Shown here: positions 48,102 to 56,504 of the stretch, piece after piece
Layout: every line of letters starts with the position of its first letter
Numbering within the stretch: the first letter of the stretch is position 1
From: Micromonospora sp. Llam0
Lineage (GTDB): Bacteria > Actinomycetota > Actinomycetes > Mycobacteriales > Micromonosporaceae
Length of the DNA: 64,000 bases
Reading direction: 5' to 3'
Assembly (NCBI RefSeq): GCF_003751085.1
Contig: NZ_RJJY01000001.1
Span: 1,798,001 to 1,862,000 of the forward strand
Made by a program: the position numbers and the translations under genes
The notes under the pieces: generated by a model
The model's input: only the letters and a program-made list of their open reading frames with translations
The model's database searches: none
What the model was told of the DNA's origin: nothing

Positions 48102-48278
48102 GGCTCGACGCTAGGGCCGCCGACCGGCACCCGGCGTCGGCCGCGACGCCCGGCGTCGGCACGTCGAGCGCCGGTCGCGGCTACGTCCGGTCGGACCTGG
48201 CGGCTACGTCCGGGGGTGCCGTTCGGATACGTCAGCAGGCGTACGCGCCGGCCCGGCACGCTGGCTAGCATCGGGGCG

Positions 48279-49472
48279 GTGAGCAGTCCCGCCGTCCGGC
48301 AGCGGTTCCGTCCCTGGCTGGTCGACGCCGCGTTCGGTCTCGGCGTCACGCTGGTGTTGGCGGTGGTGATCACCGCCAACCGGGGTGGCTCGCGTGACCC
48401 TGACCTGGTCGCCTACCTCTGGGCGGTCGGCCTCGGCGCGCTGATGCTGGCCCGCCGCCGTTACCCGCGGGCGGTCCTGTTCGTCACCGCATTCGGTCTG
48501 TTCGCCTACTACGCCGCCGGCTACCCGGCCGTCGGGGTGGCGGTGCCGGTCGCCGCGGCGCTCTACGCCGCAGCCGAGGCGGGCCGGCTGGGTTCGGCGG
48601 TGCTGACCGCCGCACTGGTGGTGGCTGTGTCGCTGACGTTCCGGCTCGTCGACGGTCAGGACCCGACGTACGTCGTCGGATACGAGCTCGTCTCGCATCT
48701 CGGCCTGATCGTCACCGCAGTCGCGCTCGGCGACAGTGTGCGCAGCCGGCGAGTGGAGAAGTTTCGACAACGTGAGCTGGCGGCGCTGACCGCCGCCGAG
48801 TACGCCCGACAGGCCCGGTACCGCGTCCAGACGGAGCGGCTGACCATCGCCCGGGACCTGCATGACTCGGTCGGTCACGCGGTCTCGGTGATCTCGCTGC
48901 ACGCCGACGTCGCCACCGAAGCGCTCGGTCACGACGAGCCGGCGGCGGCGACCGCGCTCGCGCGGATCAGGAGCACGGCCGCGCACACCCTGCGTGACCT
49001 GCGTTCGACCGTCGCGGTACTGCGGGCCACCGATGGTACGGCCCATGACCTGATCAGCGTCCGGGACCTCGACCGGGTGTTGGAGCCGGCCCATCTCGCG
49101 GGGATGGACGTGACGGTGCTGGTCGACCCCGCTGCGGCCACGCTGCCGGCACCGGTGGACGCCGCCGCGTACCGCATCGTGCAGGAGGCGGTGACCAACG
49201 CGGTCCGACACTCCGGCGGCGCCCGTGTCGATGTCCAGTTGCGCGTCGCCGGAGCGGACCTGCTGCTCACGGTCTCCGACGACGGTCCGGGCCGGTCGAT
49301 GACGCCGACGCCGACCGACCTGCCCGAGGACCTGTCCGCCGGCCCGGCGGTCGGGCACGGCATCGCCGGTATGGCGGAGCGGGCGCGTGCCCTCGGCGGA
49401 ATCCTCACCGTCGACCGGTCACCCGACGGCTGCGCCGTCCGGGCGCGAATCCCGATCGGAGCCAGCCGATGA
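48279..49472 (+). CDS. NarL-type two-component sensor histidine kinase
   Basis: 397 aa. Five N-terminal helices (about residues 15-150), a coiled region, HisKA_3 with RLTIARDLHDSVGHAVSVI, and HATPase with RIVQEAVTNAVRHSGGA and GHGIAGMAERAR. GTG 48279 lies 7 nt after TAGCAT, so the transcript may be leaderless. It overlaps the response regulator by 4 nt. It is a separate system from the pair at 43861-45701. Confidence 0.9.
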   Translation: MSSPAVRQRFRPWLVDAAFGLGVTLVLAVVITANRGGSRDPDLVAYLWAVGLGALMLARRRYPRAVLFVTAFGLFAYYAAGYPAVGVAVPVAAALYAAAEAGRLGSAVLTAALVVAVSLTFRLVDGQDPTYVVGYELVSHLGLIVTAVALGDSVRSRRVEKFRQRELAALTAAEYARQARYRVQTERLTIARDLHDSVGHAVSVISLHADVATEALGHDEPAAATALARIRSTAAHTLRDLRSTVAVLRATDGTAHDLISVRDLDRVLEPAHLAGMDVTVLVDPAAATLPAPVDAAAYRIVQEAVTNAVRHSGGARVDVQLRVAGADLLLTVSDDGPGRSMTPTPTDLPEDLSAGPAVGHGIAGMAERARALGGILTVDRSPDGCAVRARIPIGASR

Positions 49473-50134
49473 TCCGGGTCGTTCTCGTTGACGACCAGGA
49501 ACTGGTACGGGCCGGCCTGCGGGCGTTGCTGGAGCACGACCGGGACATCGAGGTGGTCGGGGAAGCGGGCAGCGGACACGCCGCGGCCAGGCTGGTCCGG
49601 GCCACGCTGCCGGACGTGGTCCTGATGGATCTGCGGATGCCGGGCGGCGACGGAATTGACGCGACCCGTCGGATCACGGCAGATCCGCTGCTGTCACGGG
49701 CCCGGGTCCTGGTGTTGACCACCTTTGATGACGACGCCGACATCGTCGCCGCGATCCGGGCCGGCGCGGCCGGCTACCTGCTCAAGGACGTGCCCTCGGG
49801 GGAGTTGCGCGACGCCGTGCGGGCCGTCGCCGCTGGCGGCAATCTGCTCGCTCCGTCGGTCACCCGCCAGGTGATGCACCGGATCGCGGCGGGACCCGAG
49901 CCGCCCGCCCGTGACGCCCGGCTGGATCTGCTGACCGACCGGGAGCTGGTGGTGCTGGCCCGGGTCGGGCTCGGTGAGAGCAACGCCGAGATAGGCCGCG
50001 CGCTGTTCATCAGCCCGGCGACCGCCCGTACCCATGTCGGGCGGCTGCTCGCCAAGCTCGACCTGCGCGACCGCACCCAGTTGGCGGTGTTCGCCCACCG
50101 TAGCGGCGTCGTGCCACCGCCGGCAGCGGACTGA
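49469..50134 (+). CDS. NarL/FixJ-type response regulator
   Basis: 221 aa. Acidic pair VVLVDDQELVRAGL, phosphoacceptor in VVLMDLRMPGGDGID (about residue 54), Lys in YLLKDVPSGEL, and C-terminal LuxR HTH (LTDRELVVLARVGLGESNAE, TARTHVGRLLAKLDLRDRTQ). Start overlaps the kinase stop as ATGA. Actinomycete pairs of this type often control ABC exporters, but none adjoins. Confidence 0.93.
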   Translation: MIRVVLVDDQELVRAGLRALLEHDRDIEVVGEAGSGHAAARLVRATLPDVVLMDLRMPGGDGIDATRRITADPLLSRARVLVLTTFDDDADIVAAIRAGAAGYLLKDVPSGELRDAVRAVAAGGNLLAPSVTRQVMHRIAAGPEPPARDARLDLLTDRELVVLARVGLGESNAEIGRALFISPATARTHVGRLLAKLDLRDRTQLAVFAHRSGVVPPPAAD

Positions 50135-50142
50135 CCCGCTGC

Positions 50143-50556
50143 TCAGGCCGGCCGGGTCGACGGCGCGTCGCCCCGGGTGGCCAGCCACCAGCCGGCGGTC
50201 GCGACCACGGCGACCAGCGCGGCGAAGCCGAACGGGGCGGCCAACCCGACCCCGGTGGCCAGCGCGCCGCCGAGCAGTGCGCCACCGCCGACGGCACCGT
50301 AGATCAGCGTCTTGGACGCCGCCGTCACCCGCCCCAGCAGTCCGTCCGGTGCGGTGCGCTGCCGCAGTGCCGCCGCGCAGATCTTCAGCACCGCGAACGC
50401 GCCGGAGGACACCACGGTCACCACCACCGCCACCCAAATCCCCGGTCAGCGACAGGGCCAGTAGCGGGAAGGCGGCGACCCGGTCCCGTCGCCGATGTTG
50501 GTCAGGGTGGCGGCGCTCCAGAAGCGCCAGAACGGCCGACCGAGCGGTTGCGACAT
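50143..50556 (-). pseudogene. MFS transporter remnant with a large internal deletion
   Basis: The start, ATG 50556, reads SQPLGRPFWRFWSAATLTNIGDG, a typical MFS exporter N-terminus. A 1-nt shift near 50490 is needed to continue as RVAAFPLLALSLTGD. The sequence then jumps, near 50440, directly to the last two or three helices (VVSSGAFAVLKICAAALRQR, then GRVTAASKTLIYGAVGGGALLGG). About 250-300 residues of a normal 400-residue transporter are missing. The piece cannot function. The ORF from 50433 is a C-terminal leftover. Confidence 0.8.
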
Positions 50557-50578
50557 GCGTACATGATGCATTGACCGG

Positions 50579-51355
50579 TCAGAGCCGTTGCCACAGCGCC
50601 GGTACGTTCGGCGGTTCCCAACCGGTAAGCGCGGTGTGCGCCTGTCGGCACCGGTAGCCGACGCCGGCGTAGCTGACGACGGCACCGACCTGGTAGGTGG
50701 TGCCGGCGGCCCAGGTGCCGCCGGGCTGGCTGGGCGGTGCGGTGGTCGGCGGTGCGGTGGTCGGCGGTGCGGTGGTCGGTGGTGCGGTGGTCGGTGGCGG
50801 TGGGGTGGGTGACGGGGGTGGTGGGGTCGGCGACGGGCCGGGACCCCCACCGATCTGGACGTCCACACAGGAGTAGAAGGCCATCGCGGTGTCGGCGACG
50901 TTCCAGATCGCCAGCACCTTCTGCCGGCCGGTGCGGCCACCGAGACTCACGTGGTGCGAGACGGTGGCGTCGGGCTGCCGGCCGCCGTCGTCGAACACCG
51001 CGATCCGCGTGTCGCCGACGTAGTACTCCCAGGTGCTGGTGGCGTGTCGGGCGGTCAGCGTCCAGGTGAAGGTGACCGACCCGCCGACCGCTGTGGCCGG
51101 CCAGTTGACGCCGTCGTCGTTGAGGATGGCGAACCGGCTCACCCCGCCGTGGCAGTTGCGCTGCCCCTTGGGGCCTTCGACGCTCTGTGGCTCCCATACG
51201 ATCGGGCCGCAGCCGGCGACCCGCCCCTGCGCGCACATCGCCTGTCGGCTGGGTGGGTAGGAGATGTAGCCGTGTGCGCTGGCCGGGGTGGCGACCAGCA
51301 GGGTGCCGAGAATGGTGCCGGTGGCGAGCAGGGGCAGGAGGATCCGTCGTCGCAT
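50579..51355 (-). CDS. AA10 lytic polysaccharide monooxygenase with C-terminal CBM5/12
   Basis: 258 aa. The signal peptide (1-27) ends in ASA, exposing the copper-binding His28 (HGYISYPPSR). The second copper histidine is His104 in TLTARHATSTWEYY, and AIWNVADTAMAFYSCVDV carries the axial Phe of chitin-active types. After a PTTAP repeat linker (about 173-205) comes a CBM5/12 with GTWAAGTTYQVGAVVSYAG and WEPPNVPALW. It cleaves crystalline chitin (or cellulose) oxidatively outside the cell. The catalytic domain is short but complete. Promoter repeats lie upstream at 51415-51437. Confidence 0.92.
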   Translation of the reverse strand: MRRRILLPLLATGTILGTLLVATPASAHGYISYPPSRQAMCAQGRVAGCGPIVWEPQSVEGPKGQRNCHGGVSRFAILNDDGVNWPATAVGGSVTFTWTLTARHATSTWEYYVGDTRIAVFDDGGRQPDATVSHHVSLGGRTGRQKVLAIWNVADTAMAFYSCVDVQIGGGPGPSPTPPPPSPTPPPPTTAPPTTAPPTTAPPTTAPPSQPGGTWAAGTTYQVGAVVSYAGVGYRCRQAHTALTGWEPPNVPALWQRL

Positions 51356-51414
51356 GGGGCGCTCCGCACGTCGGGGGTGGCGGTCGGGCGGCCGGCCGTG
51401 CCGACGAAGTTAGC

Positions 51415-51437
51415 GTAAAGAGACTTAACAGTAAAGA
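51415..51437 (-). promoter_or_regulatory. Direct repeats in the LPMO promoter region
   Basis: GTAAAGA occurs twice, 16 nt apart (51415-51421 and 51431-51437), in the only AT-rich patch of the area, 60-80 nt upstream of the LPMO start. A regulator-binding site is plausible. Confidence 0.35.
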
Positions 51438-51492
51438 ATGTGAACGAAAAATTTCGATACGCCGATGAACATCGGCCGGCGGGGGTGACCTG

Positions 51493-52467
51493 TCAGCCGA
51501 CCGTGCGACCGTGCCGGTCGCGGGCCTTGATGCGGGTGATCGGCATCTCCGGCGCCGGCAGCGGGGCATCCACGCAACCCGTCACCGTGCCGAACCGCCG
51601 GCCGGCCGCCCAGTCGTCACGGGCGGCCACCAGCTCCTCGTGGCTGCGGGCGACGAAATTCCACCACATCACGAGCGGCTCCTCGAACGGCTCACCGCCG
51701 AGCAGGAACAGCCGGGCGGCGCCGTCGGCGCCGGTCACCGTCGGCGCCGACCGACCCTTGCCCAGGTAGAGCAGTCCGCCCGGGGCCAGTTCCACCCCGT
51801 CGACCCGTGCCATGCCGGACATCGCCAGCAGGGCGTACTCGAAATCGTCGCGCAACGTCAGCGCGACGGGCGCGTCGGGGTCGATGTCGATCTGTGCTCC
51901 GACGATCGGGCTGGCCATCTCGGCCGGGGACCGGACACCGGCGTACTCGCCGACCACGACGGTGATCCGCGCGTCGTCGGCGGTGACCTGCGGCAGCGCG
52001 GCATGGTGGTCGAACCGGGGTTCGCCGTGCCGGGCGGCCTCGGGCAACGCCACCCACAGTTGCAGCCCGTGCATGACCGGCGGATGCGCGGGCGGCGACT
52101 GCTCCGAGTGGGCGATGCCGTGCCCGGCGGTCATCAGGTTGAGCTGCCCCGGCACGATCGGCTGCACGCTGCCCAGGCTGTCCCGGTGCAGGATCTCCCC
52201 GTCGACGAGCCAGGTCACCGTCTGCATCCCGGTGTGCGGGTGCGGCGGGATCTGCATGCCGGGCCGCCCGGCAACGTCGTCGGGCCCGAAGTGGTCGACG
52301 AAGCACCAGGCACCGACCATCCGCCGGGGCCGCTGCGGCAGCAGCCGGCGGACCGTCGTGTAGCGGCCCAACGGCACGTCGTGACCGGGCAGCAGCACAC
52401 TCTCCGGCTGCGCGCCGACGACCACGGTCCCGTCGTACCGGATGCTCTCCGACGCCGTCGCACTCAT
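51493..52467 (-). CDS. Pirin-family protein
   Basis: 324 aa two-domain cupin. The N-terminal metal site is HPHTGMQTVTWLVDGE and AGHGIAHSEQSP, giving the three histidines and one glutamate of pirins. The C-terminal pirin_C domain includes FLLGGEPFEEPLVMWWNFV. Bacterial pirins act as quercetinase-like dioxygenases or redox regulators; which applies here is unknown. It is a single gene, downstream of cobN on the same strand but 112 nt away. Confidence 0.92.
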   Translation of the reverse strand: MSATASESIRYDGTVVVGAQPESVLLPGHDVPLGRYTTVRRLLPQRPRRMVGAWCFVDHFGPDDVAGRPGMQIPPHPHTGMQTVTWLVDGEILHRDSLGSVQPIVPGQLNLMTAGHGIAHSEQSPPAHPPVMHGLQLWVALPEAARHGEPRFDHHAALPQVTADDARITVVVGEYAGVRSPAEMASPIVGAQIDIDPDAPVALTLRDDFEYALLAMSGMARVDGVELAPGGLLYLGKGRSAPTVTGADGAARLFLLGGEPFEEPLVMWWNFVARSHEELVAARDDWAAGRRFGTVTGCVDAPLPAPEMPITRIKARDRHGRTVG

Positions 52468-52579
52468 GCCCCGACCCTACGCGCGGCGCCGCTGGCGCGC
52501 CCGGTCGACCGCGCCGCACCGGCCAGGCGACCCGGCCCGCTCACTGGCCCCGCTCACCCGCCCCGGTCACCGCGCCCGC

Positions 52580-55500
52580 TCAACCGGCGCGGTCCTCCAG
52601 GTCGCCTTCGGTGCGAAGGAACACCTCCCGCAGCCCGTCGAGCACCGCCGGGTCGGGGTACTCCCACAGTTTGCGGTCGGCGGCCTCCAGTAGCCGCTCG
52701 GTGATGCCGTGCAGCGCCCACGGGTTCGACTCGGTCAGGAACCGTTGGTTGACCTCGTCGAGCACGTACGTCTCGGCCAGTTTGTCGTACATCCAGTCGG
52801 CGACCACCCCGGCGGTGGCGTCGTAGCCGAACAGGTAGTCGACGGTGGCGGCCAGCTCGAACGCCCCTTTGTAGCCGTGCCGGCGCATCGCCGCCAACCA
52901 GCGCGGATTCACCACCCGGGCTCGGAAGATCCGCGCTGTCTCCTCGTGCAGCGCCCGGGTGCGCACCGCCTCCGGACGGGTGCTGTCGCCGACGTAGGCC
53001 GCCGGGGCCGACCCGGTCAACGCCCGGACGGTGGCGATCATCCCGCCGTGGTACTGGAAGTAGTCGTCGGAGTCGGCGATGTCGTGTTCGCGGGTGTCGA
53101 TGTTCTTCGCCGCGACCGCGATCCGCCGGTACGCCGACTCCATCTGGTCGCGCGCCGGCGCGCCGTCGAGATCGCGGCCGTAGGCGTAACCACCCCACAC
53201 CGCGTACACCTCGGCCAGGTCGGCGTCGTCGCGCCAGTTGCGACTGTCGATCAGCTGTAGCAGCCCGGCGCCGTAGCTGCCCGGCTTGGAGCCGAAGATC
53301 CGCATGGTGGCCCGCCGGGTGTCGCCGTGTTCGGTCAGGTCGGCGCGGGCGTGCGCGGCGACGAAGTTCACCTCGTCGGGCTCGTCGAGGGCCGCGACCA
53401 GCCGGACCGCGTCGTCCAACATGGCCACCACGTGCGGGAACGCGTCGCGGAAGAAGCCCGAGATCCGTACCGTCACGTCGATGCGGGGTCGGCCCAGCTC
53501 CGCCGCCGGGATCACCGTGACGCCGGTCACCCGCCGTGACGCCTCGTCCCACGCCGGCCGTACGCCGAGCAGCGCGAGCACCTCGGCGATGTCGTCGCCG
53601 GAGGTCCGCATCGCCGAGGTGCCCCACACCGACAGCCCCACCGAGCGGGGCCAGTCGCCGGTGTCGGCCCGGTAGCGGGCCAGCAGCGACTCGGCCATCG
53701 CCTGCCCGGTCTCCCAGGCCAGCCGGCTCGGCACCGCCTTCGGATCCACCGAGTAGAAGTTGCGCCCGGTCGGCAGCACATTGATCAGCCCGCGCAGCGG
53801 TGACCCGCTCGGCCCGGCCGGCACGTACCCGCCGGCCAGCGCGTGCGTGACGTGGGCCAGCTCGTCGGTGGTGCGGGCCAGCCGGGGCAGCACCTCGGTC
53901 GCCGCGAAGCGCAGGATCCGAGCGACCAGCGCGGCCCGCCCGTCGTCACCGCCGAGCACGCGCGTGGTGACCTCGGCGGCGGCGTCCGGCCGCCAGCTGT
54001 GCTCCTCCATCGCGGCCACCAGCTCCCGGGCGACCGCCTCGGCCGCGTCGGTGCCATCGCGGTCGGTGCCGGACTCGTCCAGGCCCAGCGCCTCCCGCAG
54101 GCCCGGCAGCGCCGCGACCTGCCCGGCCCACATCTGGCGGGCCCGCAGCATCGCCAGCACCAGGTCGACCCGGGCCGTGCCGACCGGTGCCGAGCCGAGC
54201 ACGTGCAGCCCGTCGCGGATCTGCACGTCCTTGACCTCGCAGAGCCAGCCGTCGACGTGCAGCAGGAAGTCGTCGAACTCGGCGTCGTGCGGCCGGTCGT
54301 CCAGACCGAGGTCGTGGTCGAGCCGGGCCGCCTGGATCAGCGTCCAGATCTGCGCCCGGATCGCCGGCAGCTTCGCCGGGTCCAGGGCGGCGATGTTCGC
54401 GTGCTCGTCGAGCAGCTGCTCCAGCCGGGCGATGTCGCCGTAACTGTCCGCCCGGGCCATCGGCGGCACCAGGTGGTCGATCAGGGTGGCGTGCGCCCGG
54501 CGTTTGGCCTGGGTGCCCTCACCGGGGTCGTTGACCAGGAACGGGTAGATCAACGGCAGGTCGCCGAGGGCGGCGTCCGGCCCGCAGGCGGCGCTGAGCC
54601 CGACCGTCTTGCCCGGCAACCACTCCAGGTTGCCGTGCTTGCCGACGTGCACCACGGCGTGCGCGCCGAAGCCGTGCTCCAGCCACCGGTACGCGGCCAG
54701 GTAGTGGTGGCTCGGCGGCAGGTCCGGGTCGTGGTAGATGGCCACCGGGTTGGCCCCGAAGCCGCGTGGCGGCTGCACCAGCAGCACGATGTTGCCGGCG
54801 CGCAGTGCGGCGAGCACGATCTCGCCGTCCGGATTCCGGGACCGGTCCACGTACAGCTCGCCCGGTGGCGGACCCCAGTGCCGTTCGACCTGGTCACGCA
54901 GCTCGGCCGGGAACTCGGCGTACCAGCGGCGGTAGTCGGCGGCCGGGATCCGCACCGGGTTGCCGGCCAGCTGATCCTCGGTCAGCCAGTCCGGGTCCTG
55001 CCCGCCGGCGGCGATCAGCGCGTGCATCAACGCGTCGCCGTCGCCGTCAGCCAGCCCGGGGACCGCGTCGGGGCCGTCCGACGGCCCGACGTCGTAGCCG
55101 GCGTCGCGCAACGTCGACAGCAGAGCCAGCACACTGGCGGGGGTGTCGAGCCCGACCGCGTTGCCGATCCGGGCGTGCTTCGTCGGGTACGCCGACAGCA
55201 GCACCGCGATCCGTTTGTCGCCCGCCGCGACGTGCCGCAGCGCGGCGTGACGCACCGCGATGCCGGCCACCCGGGCGGCCCGCTGCGGGTCGGCGACGTA
55301 GACCGACAGCCCGTCGGCGTCGATCTCCTTGAACGAGAACGGCACGGTGATCAGCCGGCCGTCGAACTCCGGGATCGCCACCTGGGTCGCCGCGTCCAAC
55401 GGGGACAGCCCGTCGTCGGTGGCCGCCCAGGTCTGCCGGGAGCTGGTCAGGCAGAGTCCCTGCAGGATCGGCACGTCCAGCTCGGCGAGGGCGCCGACGT

Positions 55501-56200
55501 CCCAGGCGTCGTCGTCGCCCCCGGCGCCGGCGGTCGCCGGTCGGGTCCCGCCGGCGGCCAGCACCGTCACCACCAGGGCGTCGGCCTGCCGCAGGGTGGC
55601 CAGCAGCCGCTGGTCGGGGGAGCGCAGCGAGGCGCAGTAGACCGGCAGTGCCCGGCCGCCGGCGGCGTCGACCGCGTCGCACAGCGCGTGCACGAAACCG
55701 GTGTTGCCGGCCAGGTGGTGGGCCCGGTAGTAGAGCACCGCCACGGTCGGCCGGCCCGGTCCGTCCGGCGTCGTCGCGCGCTCCAGCACGCCCCACTCCG
55801 GGGCCGGCCGTGGCGCGGCGAAGCCGTGCCCGGTGAGCAGCACCGTGTCGGACAGGAATCGGTGCAGTTCGGCCAGGTTCGGAGGGCCGCCGTGGGCCAG
55901 GTAGGCGTGCGCCTCGGCGGCCACTCCGGCCGGTACGGTGGAGAGCTCCATCAGGGCGGCGTCCGGGGCCTGCTCACCGCTGAGCACCACCACCGGACGG
56001 GGCCCGGCCAGCAGCGCGTCCAGCCCGTCCGGCCAGGCTCGGCGGCCGCCGAGCAGCCGGACCACCACCAGGTCGACGCCGGACAGCAGCTGCGGAAGGT
56101 CGTCGACCGACAGCCGGGCCGGGTTTGCCAGGCGCCAGGCGGCACCGCTGGCCCGCCCACTCAGCAGATCAGTATCTGAAGTGGACAAAAGTAGCATCAT
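52580..56200 (-). CDS. cobN: Cobaltochelatase large subunit CobN
   Basis: 1206 aa, the usual size. Characteristic stretches include VAVLYYRAHHLAGNTGF, HVGKHGNLEWLPGKTVGLS (about 520-538), YPFLVNDPGEGTQAKRRAHA and, near the end, GVVADWMYDKLAETYVLDE. CobN holds the corrin ring and, with the AAA+/VWA subunit (37280-39295), inserts Co2+ into hydrogenobyrinic acid a,c-diamide, the aerobic late-insertion route. The start is 46 nt after a cobalamin riboswitch. It is a single-gene unit; the other cobalamin genes here lie on the divergent side. Confidence 0.95.
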   Translation of the reverse strand: MMLLLSTSDTDLLSGRASGAAWRLANPARLSVDDLPQLLSGVDLVVVRLLGGRRAWPDGLDALLAGPRPVVVLSGEQAPDAALMELSTVPAGVAAEAHAYLAHGGPPNLAELHRFLSDTVLLTGHGFAAPRPAPEWGVLERATTPDGPGRPTVAVLYYRAHHLAGNTGFVHALCDAVDAAGGRALPVYCASLRSPDQRLLATLRQADALVVTVLAAGGTRPATAGAGGDDDAWDVGALAELDVPILQGLCLTSSRQTWAATDDGLSPLDAATQVAIPEFDGRLITVPFSFKEIDADGLSVYVADPQRAARVAGIAVRHAALRHVAAGDKRIAVLLSAYPTKHARIGNAVGLDTPASVLALLSTLRDAGYDVGPSDGPDAVPGLADGDGDALMHALIAAGGQDPDWLTEDQLAGNPVRIPAADYRRWYAEFPAELRDQVERHWGPPPGELYVDRSRNPDGEIVLAALRAGNIVLLVQPPRGFGANPVAIYHDPDLPPSHHYLAAYRWLEHGFGAHAVVHVGKHGNLEWLPGKTVGLSAACGPDAALGDLPLIYPFLVNDPGEGTQAKRRAHATLIDHLVPPMARADSYGDIARLEQLLDEHANIAALDPAKLPAIRAQIWTLIQAARLDHDLGLDDRPHDAEFDDFLLHVDGWLCEVKDVQIRDGLHVLGSAPVGTARVDLVLAMLRARQMWAGQVAALPGLREALGLDESGTDRDGTDAAEAVARELVAAMEEHSWRPDAAAEVTTRVLGGDDGRAALVARILRFAATEVLPRLARTTDELAHVTHALAGGYVPAGPSGSPLRGLINVLPTGRNFYSVDPKAVPSRLAWETGQAMAESLLARYRADTGDWPRSVGLSVWGTSAMRTSGDDIAEVLALLGVRPAWDEASRRVTGVTVIPAAELGRPRIDVTVRISGFFRDAFPHVVAMLDDAVRLVAALDEPDEVNFVAAHARADLTEHGDTRRATMRIFGSKPGSYGAGLLQLIDSRNWRDDADLAEVYAVWGGYAYGRDLDGAPARDQMESAYRRIAVAAKNIDTREHDIADSDDYFQYHGGMIATVRALTGSAPAAYVGDSTRPEAVRTRALHEETARIFRARVVNPRWLAAMRRHGYKGAFELAATVDYLFGYDATAGVVADWMYDKLAETYVLDEVNQRFLTESNPWALHGITERLLEAADRKLWEYPDPAVLDGLREVFLRTEGDLEDRAG

Positions 56201-56246
56201 CGGACGCCCGGTCCTCCCTCGGGGTCCGCGCCCCGGGTCGTCGGTC

Positions 56247-56400
56247 GCGGCGACCGGAGTCTCCTGGCTCCCGGATCAACGCTCGCCCCGGCCTTCCGGC
56301 ACCCGACTAAGGGGACCGTGGCCGTCGGTGGGGTCTGCTCCCCGGTGACAGTGGCGGGACCGCACCGGATTCACACCGGACTTCCTCCGCTTGTCGCCGC
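56247..56400 (-). promoter_or_regulatory. Cobalamin riboswitch controlling cobN
   Basis: Minus-strand order is GAAGTCCGGTGTGAATCCGG, the B12-box CCCGCCACTGTCACCGG and the closing AGCCAGGAGACTCCGG. P1 is GCGGCGAC (56400) with GTCGCCGC (56247). Confidence 0.95.
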
Positions 56401-56415
56401 GTCTGGCTACCGAAC

Positions 56416-56444
56416 ACTGTCACGACCGGCGGACGTTTCGTCAA
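56416..56444 (-). promoter_or_regulatory. Promoter of cobN
   Basis: TTGACG (56444-56439) and GACAGT (56421-56416), 17 nt apart, would start the transcript near 56410, just ahead of the riboswitch. Confidence 0.55.
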
Positions 56445-56491
56445 GGTGTGATGTACTCGCCGTGCGGCGGCCGCCTTCCGGGGACGACCCG

Positions 56492-56497
56492 TAGTAT
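56492..56497 (+). promoter_or_regulatory. -10 box for leaderless cobG transcript
   Basis: TAGTAT ends 7 nt before GTG 56505, the spacing of leaderless actinomycete genes. No good -35 is seen. The divergent riboswitch is not in this transcript. Confidence 0.5.
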
Positions 56498-56504
56498 CCG
56501 CCGG

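Noticed and set aside
47551..48162. N-terminal extension of the GH10-like protein frame
   Set aside because: Antisense-free but arginine/proline-rich with no similarity, and it overlaps the small membrane-protein gene at 47649-48101 in the same orientation.
50737..50815. Short GGTGCGGTGGTC repeats that look like a repeat array
   Set aside because: They encode the PTTAP linker of the LPMO on the other strand; spacing is contiguous with no unique spacers, so not CRISPR.
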